From assembly GCA_964539785.1 (NCBI GenBank), contig CAZIJQ010000075.1, positions 1-9,802 of the forward strand: a stretch of 9,802 nucleotides of DNA, read 5' to 3'. A program made the translations under genes and the position numbers. The notes beneath the pieces are model-generated. The model did no database searches. It worked only from the letters and a program-made list of their open reading frames with translations, and was not told the DNA's origin. This document shows, piece after piece, positions 7,261 through 9,802 of the stretch; positions within the stretch are counted from its first letter, which is position 1; every line of letters starts with the position of its first letter. The stretch is from JABMPO01 sp964539785 (GTDB taxonomy: Bacteria > Fidelibacterota > Marinisomatia > Marinisomatales > TCS56).

Positions 7261-8742
7261 CTATTTCATCAACAGGGCTTTATGGGTCCTGGTAATACCT
7301 GCCGCTTCGATCTGAATGAAGTATATACCTGATGGAAACTCATCTGCTTGCCAGGTTGTTAGATGCTGACCGGCTTCCAATATACCGTTTTGCAAAACAT
7401 CAATTTCCTGCCCCCTGATATTATATACTGAAATTCGCGTTTCCATTGCTTCAGCAAGCACAAATGGGATAGTAACAGTGGGGTTAAACGGATTGGGGTA
7501 TAAGCCGGTAAACTCCATCGGTTGCAAATCTACAGTCGATTCTGAACCGTGTTTTGACTCTACAATTGGTTTAAGTAATTGCCCATTGGAATTACTGATG
7601 ATCAGATCATCCATTTCATGCGAAATCCGGACCGGTAAATTTAAACTGATGTAGGACTGGGAATTCCTGCCAGTTAGATCAATCAATAGAAATAGCGTCC
7701 GATTTTCAATGGTCCGACTGCGTAATACCCAACCATCCGGAATTATAATCGATTCCGCGCTTATTTCATCAATCAGGACATTCGGCAATACAAATTGTAT
7801 CCCGCTCATGTTTTGAGCATCGGAGAATACTACTTCGGTCGAATTTTGATTATCCCGTAGTTCTACTTTAACGCCCTGTTCTAATTCTGTAACATCACTA
7901 CGGGTTACTCCTCCATTCATAATATAATTGACCAAATAAATCGCGTCCAGGACATTAATATTTGCATCATTATAAAAATTTGCCGCTTCACCACTGCAAC
8001 CGCTGAAATTCTGGGCGAGGATTAAATTCATTAATACCAATACATCGAAAATATCGATAATCGGGACATCATTACTCAAATCGCCATTCAGATTTCCTGG
8101 TATGAATACATTGGCATTATCGCAGGGATCGCAAACATCACCCATCCCATCATCATCCACATCTTCCTGACCGGGATTGTATATTTCGGGACAATTATCC
8201 GCATCATCGCTATATCCATCACCGTCAACATCATTGGGAAGCAAATCCAGATAAGTTTGAATAGTATTAGTTATGGCGGTCTGGTTAAAACCTGAAGCGG
8301 TATAACGGACAGTCATGGTATGGTCAATGACAACATTGTGAGGTATATAACCCATCCCGTACATATTCCAAACGATATTGGGTGTATCGTCTAAAATTGG
8401 ATACGTCAATCCAAAGGTTGACCCCCATGAAGTACAGCTATACGGTTGGTTCCAATCAAAACCGGCCGCAATCATAATTAATCCATCGTCAGCATACTGT
8501 TGATATATTCCTTCTGTTAACGGAGCCTCCGTTGCACAGCTTGGTCACCAGGATGTGAACAGATTAATCCAAATAACATGATAGTCCCCACCATTTAAGT
8601 CACCATAATAGTCATAAAGCGTAAAATCGCCGGTACCATTGGCACAAATTGGTAATGTAAAATCCGCAACGAAATCACCCACATTATATGCACCAAATGC
8701 CATAGTGGATAAGAGGATGAAGAATATTGTTTTTTTCAACAT
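7261..8742 (-). CDS. Candidate secreted selenoprotein: TlpA/redoxin-like UxxC domain + TSP3 + dockerin-like + T9SS sorting domain
   Basis: Reading TGA at 8547-8545 as selenocysteine gives one 493-residue protein, ATG at 8742 to TAG at 7261, in one frame. AAAGG lies 7 bases before the ATG. Residues 1-18 are a signal peptide (MLKKTIFFILLSTMAFG). Residues 19-169 form a thioredoxin-fold domain: VGDFVADFTLP, then VIWINLFTSW-U66-PSC69-ATEAPL, a central IAAGFDWN, and a cis-Pro loop GYIPHNVVID (Pro134). In TlpA/AhpC-like thiol oxidoreductases the U66 position is the nucleophilic Cys of CxxC. Residues 171-205 are thrombospondin type 3 calcium repeats (DVDGDGYSDDADNCP, EDVDDDGMGDVC). About 216-277 is dockerin-like, with two D/N-rich loops and helices (DIFDVLVLMNLIL, NVLDAIYLVNYIM). 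About 300-400 is a beta-rich domain, and 412-493 is a T9SS type A sorting domain (YPNPFNP, YNIRGQEI, FPSGIYFIQI, KALLMK). A surface thiol-disulfide role is inferred. The gene starts 56 bp after the upstream barrel gene and is probably in its operon. The alternatives are a nonsense mutation or a sequencing error. Confidence 0.82.
8514..8547 (-). promoter_or_regulatory. UGA codon and putative bacterial SECIS hairpin
   Basis: The in-frame UGA (8547-8545) is followed in the mRNA by a hairpin. Its upper stem AACGGA / UCCGUU (6 bp) closes on loop GGC, or on AGGCU if the last pair opens. The lower stem is CUGU / ACAG (4 bp), across a small GC / A internal loop. The apical GG lies 18-19 nt after the UGA. 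Known bacterial SECIS elements sit directly downstream of UGA with a G at the start of a small apical loop at about this distance, where SelB binds. The bulged U of E. coli fdhF is not obvious here, and folding was done by eye. Confidence 0.65.
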
Positions 8743-8749
8743 ATTGGGG

Positions 8750-8754
8750 CCTTT
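8750..8754 (-). promoter_or_regulatory. Ribosome binding site fixing the selenoprotein start
   Basis: AAAGG on the minus strand lies 7 bases upstream of the ATG at 8742. This supports that start over the upstream in-frame TTG at 8793, which would put 17 polar residues ahead of the signal peptide. Confidence 0.6.
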
Positions 8755-8798
8755 ACTTTGTTGGAATCTACCTATTTGAATATATGATAACAAGCTGA

Positions 8799-9802
8799 TT
8801 AAAATAAGGAAGTCAGCTCAAATTTAAAGCCATCTTCAAATGAATCAATTTGTCGGCAAACACCATTACTACATAAAATTCCGCCTTGTTGGGAACCGTA
8901 AGTTAAAGTGAAACTATGCGAATTGGTAATATTCCAGCGCAGTTCCAGGGCAAGCCAGCGATTTTCCAGATCGATAATTTTTGATACTAACTTCTCCAAC
9001 GTATTTGAATTATCGGTTTGTTGATTAACACCATATTCAAGTACTGAACTAGCATCGATCAAGAGAGCCATTGACCATCGTGGTGAATAACTTACGCCGA
9101 GACTGAAAAAAGCATTATACTGATAATCAGCAGGGAATCTCGACTGGGAGGTATCCTGATCAATGGTTGAATTTATCATCCTGAAATTTTTCGACAATCT
9201 TTGATACTCATACTTGAGTTCGATACCCAAACGTCCCTGCAGCTTATATTCAATTCCAAATGGAATAGTGATTGCCTCTTGTTTCTCATAAAAAATAAAC
9301 TTAGTCGAGTCAGTCACCTGATTGAATGAAATATCCAAAACAGCACTGGAATTGGCCATAGCAAGACGATAATGTAATTTGCCGGAAAGCAGATAACCGT
9401 CTATTTCAGAATACAATTCATTAAATGGCTGAGCGAACTTTTCAGAGAATGGGAGAAAAGCAGTTTTATTACTTTTAGTCCATTTCCAGAAAATGTCACC
9501 TTCGGGTTTAATTTGTGACCAGACTACATTATTACTGGAATGAGTATAATTTAGCACTAATGAATTGTTGCGTAAAATTGGTCCATTCAACTCAAGTTGG
9601 TACCCAACTTCATCTTCAAAATTGACCTGGTGGGTAATCCGGCCCAGCAGTCGGCTGGTATGTTCGCGAATTGCTGTCGGTGGACGTTGATAACCAATCG
9701 TACCGGAATAATTTGTGGCTGACGAATAAGTATGCGGGTCAGATATATTGAAAGCATATTTCTTATAATCAATACTTAAGGCCCAGGCACCGAGGTAGAT
9801 AT
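8799..9802 (-). CDS. Outer-membrane beta-barrel protein (5' end beyond window)
   Basis: The frame is open from the right edge to the TAA at 8799, giving 333 visible residues with the N-terminus missing. An internal TTG at 9590 is not a credible start because coding continues upstream (IYLGAWALSIDYKKY, IGYQRPPTAIREHT, LLGRITHQVNFEDEVGYQLE). The visible part is rich in amphipathic beta strands, such as LHYRLAMANSSAVLDISFNQ, GIEYKLQGRLGIELKYEYQR and FSLGVSYSPRWSMALLIDAS, and ends in FELTSLF with a terminal Phe, as in barrel-assembly signals. Near the C-terminus is YGSQQGGILCSNGVCRQ, whose two cysteines are the only ones visible. It resembles large uncharacterised outer-membrane proteins of FCB bacteria, perhaps of the DUF6029 type, but I cannot confirm a family. 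It precedes the candidate selenoprotein by 56 bp on the same strand with no terminator between, so an operon is likely. Confidence 0.85.
   Translation of the reverse strand, partial: IYLGAWALSIDYKKYAFNISDPHTYSSATNYSGTIGYQRPPTAIREHTSRLLGRITHQVNFEDEVGYQLELNGPILRNNSLVLNYTHSSNNVVWSQIKPEGDIFWKWTKSNKTAFLPFSEKFAQPFNELYSEIDGYLLSGKLHYRLAMANSSAVLDISFNQVTDSTKFIFYEKQEAITIPFGIEYKLQGRLGIELKYEYQRLSKNFRMINSTIDQDTSQSRFPADYQYNAFFSLGVSYSPRWSMALLIDASSVLEYGVNQQTDNSNTLEKLVSKIIDLENRWLALELRWNITNSHSFTLTYGSQQGGILCSNGVCRQIDSFEDGFKFELTSLF

Noticed and set aside
7261..8475. Reading the downstream part as a separate 404-residue gene starting at the ATG at 8475.
   Set aside because: That start falls in the middle of the thioredoxin fold, has no signal peptide although the protein carries a T9SS sorting domain, and has no convincing ribosome binding site. 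The frame continues upstream through PSC to the TGA.
8545..8547. A frameshifted pseudogene instead of a UGA-recoded gene.
   Set aside because: No frame change is needed: both parts are in the same frame and only one codon is a stop. A simple nonsense mutation (TGC/TGT to TGA) remains possible but would have to hit the catalytic Cys codon by chance.
7261..8742. Genome-wide UGA reassignment to Trp or Gly.
   Set aside because: Only one in-frame TGA occurs in about 2,900 codons of this window, Trp is written TGG throughout, and the position demands a redox-active residue. The five visible stop codons are TAA or TAG, so this window alone cannot formally exclude it.
9587..9772. 61-codon minus-strand frame near the right edge.
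   Set aside because: It is an alternate frame inside the continuing outer-membrane barrel gene.

Overview
The window looks like chromosomal DNA from a Gram-negative bacterium of the FCB (Bacteroidetes/Chlorobi/Fibrobacteres) side of the tree, possibly a Marinimicrobia-like or similar candidate phylum. The evidence is a type IX secretion (T9SS) C-terminal sorting domain, secreted proteins built from Ig, thrombospondin type 3 and dockerin-like modules, outer-membrane beta-barrels ending in Phe, low to moderate GC, and few strong Shine-Dalgarno sites. Phylum placement is inference. Every supported gene lies on the minus strand, so transcription runs from high to low coordinates.

From right to left: (i) 9802-8799 is the 3' part of an outer-membrane beta-barrel gene, open at the window edge. 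(ii) 8742-7261 is one 493-codon gene interrupted by a single in-frame TGA at 8547-8545. The TGA stands exactly where the first cysteine of a thioredoxin-type CxxC motif belongs, giving W-U-P-S-C. A hairpin with a GG-containing apical loop follows immediately. The best reading is a secreted selenoprotein with the order signal peptide, TlpA/redoxin-like domain, thrombospondin-3 calcium repeats, dockerin-like domain, T9SS sorting domain. A standard gene caller would split it into two apparent fragments. (iii) A hairpin terminator at 7196-7233 closes that unit. (iv) 7183-6922 is a tRNA cluster (Gln-CUG, Arg-ACG, Glu-CUC) ending in a strong terminator. (v) 6766-5078 is glnS, glutaminyl-tRNA synthetase, placed next to a tRNA-Gln. 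(vi) 4912-2855 encodes a probable lipoprotein with Ig/FN3-like domains and a seven-bladed beta-propeller. (vii) 2585-1719 encodes an exported protein with a very acidic, tyrosine-rich low-complexity segment followed by a beta-barrel-like C-terminus. (viii) 1654 to the left edge is the 5' part of a long secreted protein with tandem bacterial Ig-like repeats. It has no stop within the window.

Functionally the window mixes translation housekeeping (tRNAs, glnS) with cell-envelope and secreted proteins. The outer-membrane barrel and the candidate selenoprotein lie 56 bp apart and probably form an operon. The only cysteines visible in the barrel are a close pair near its C-terminus, so a redox relation with the selenoprotein is a testable inference. 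No selenocysteine machinery (selA, selB, selC, selD) lies in the window, so that support must come from the rest of the genome.
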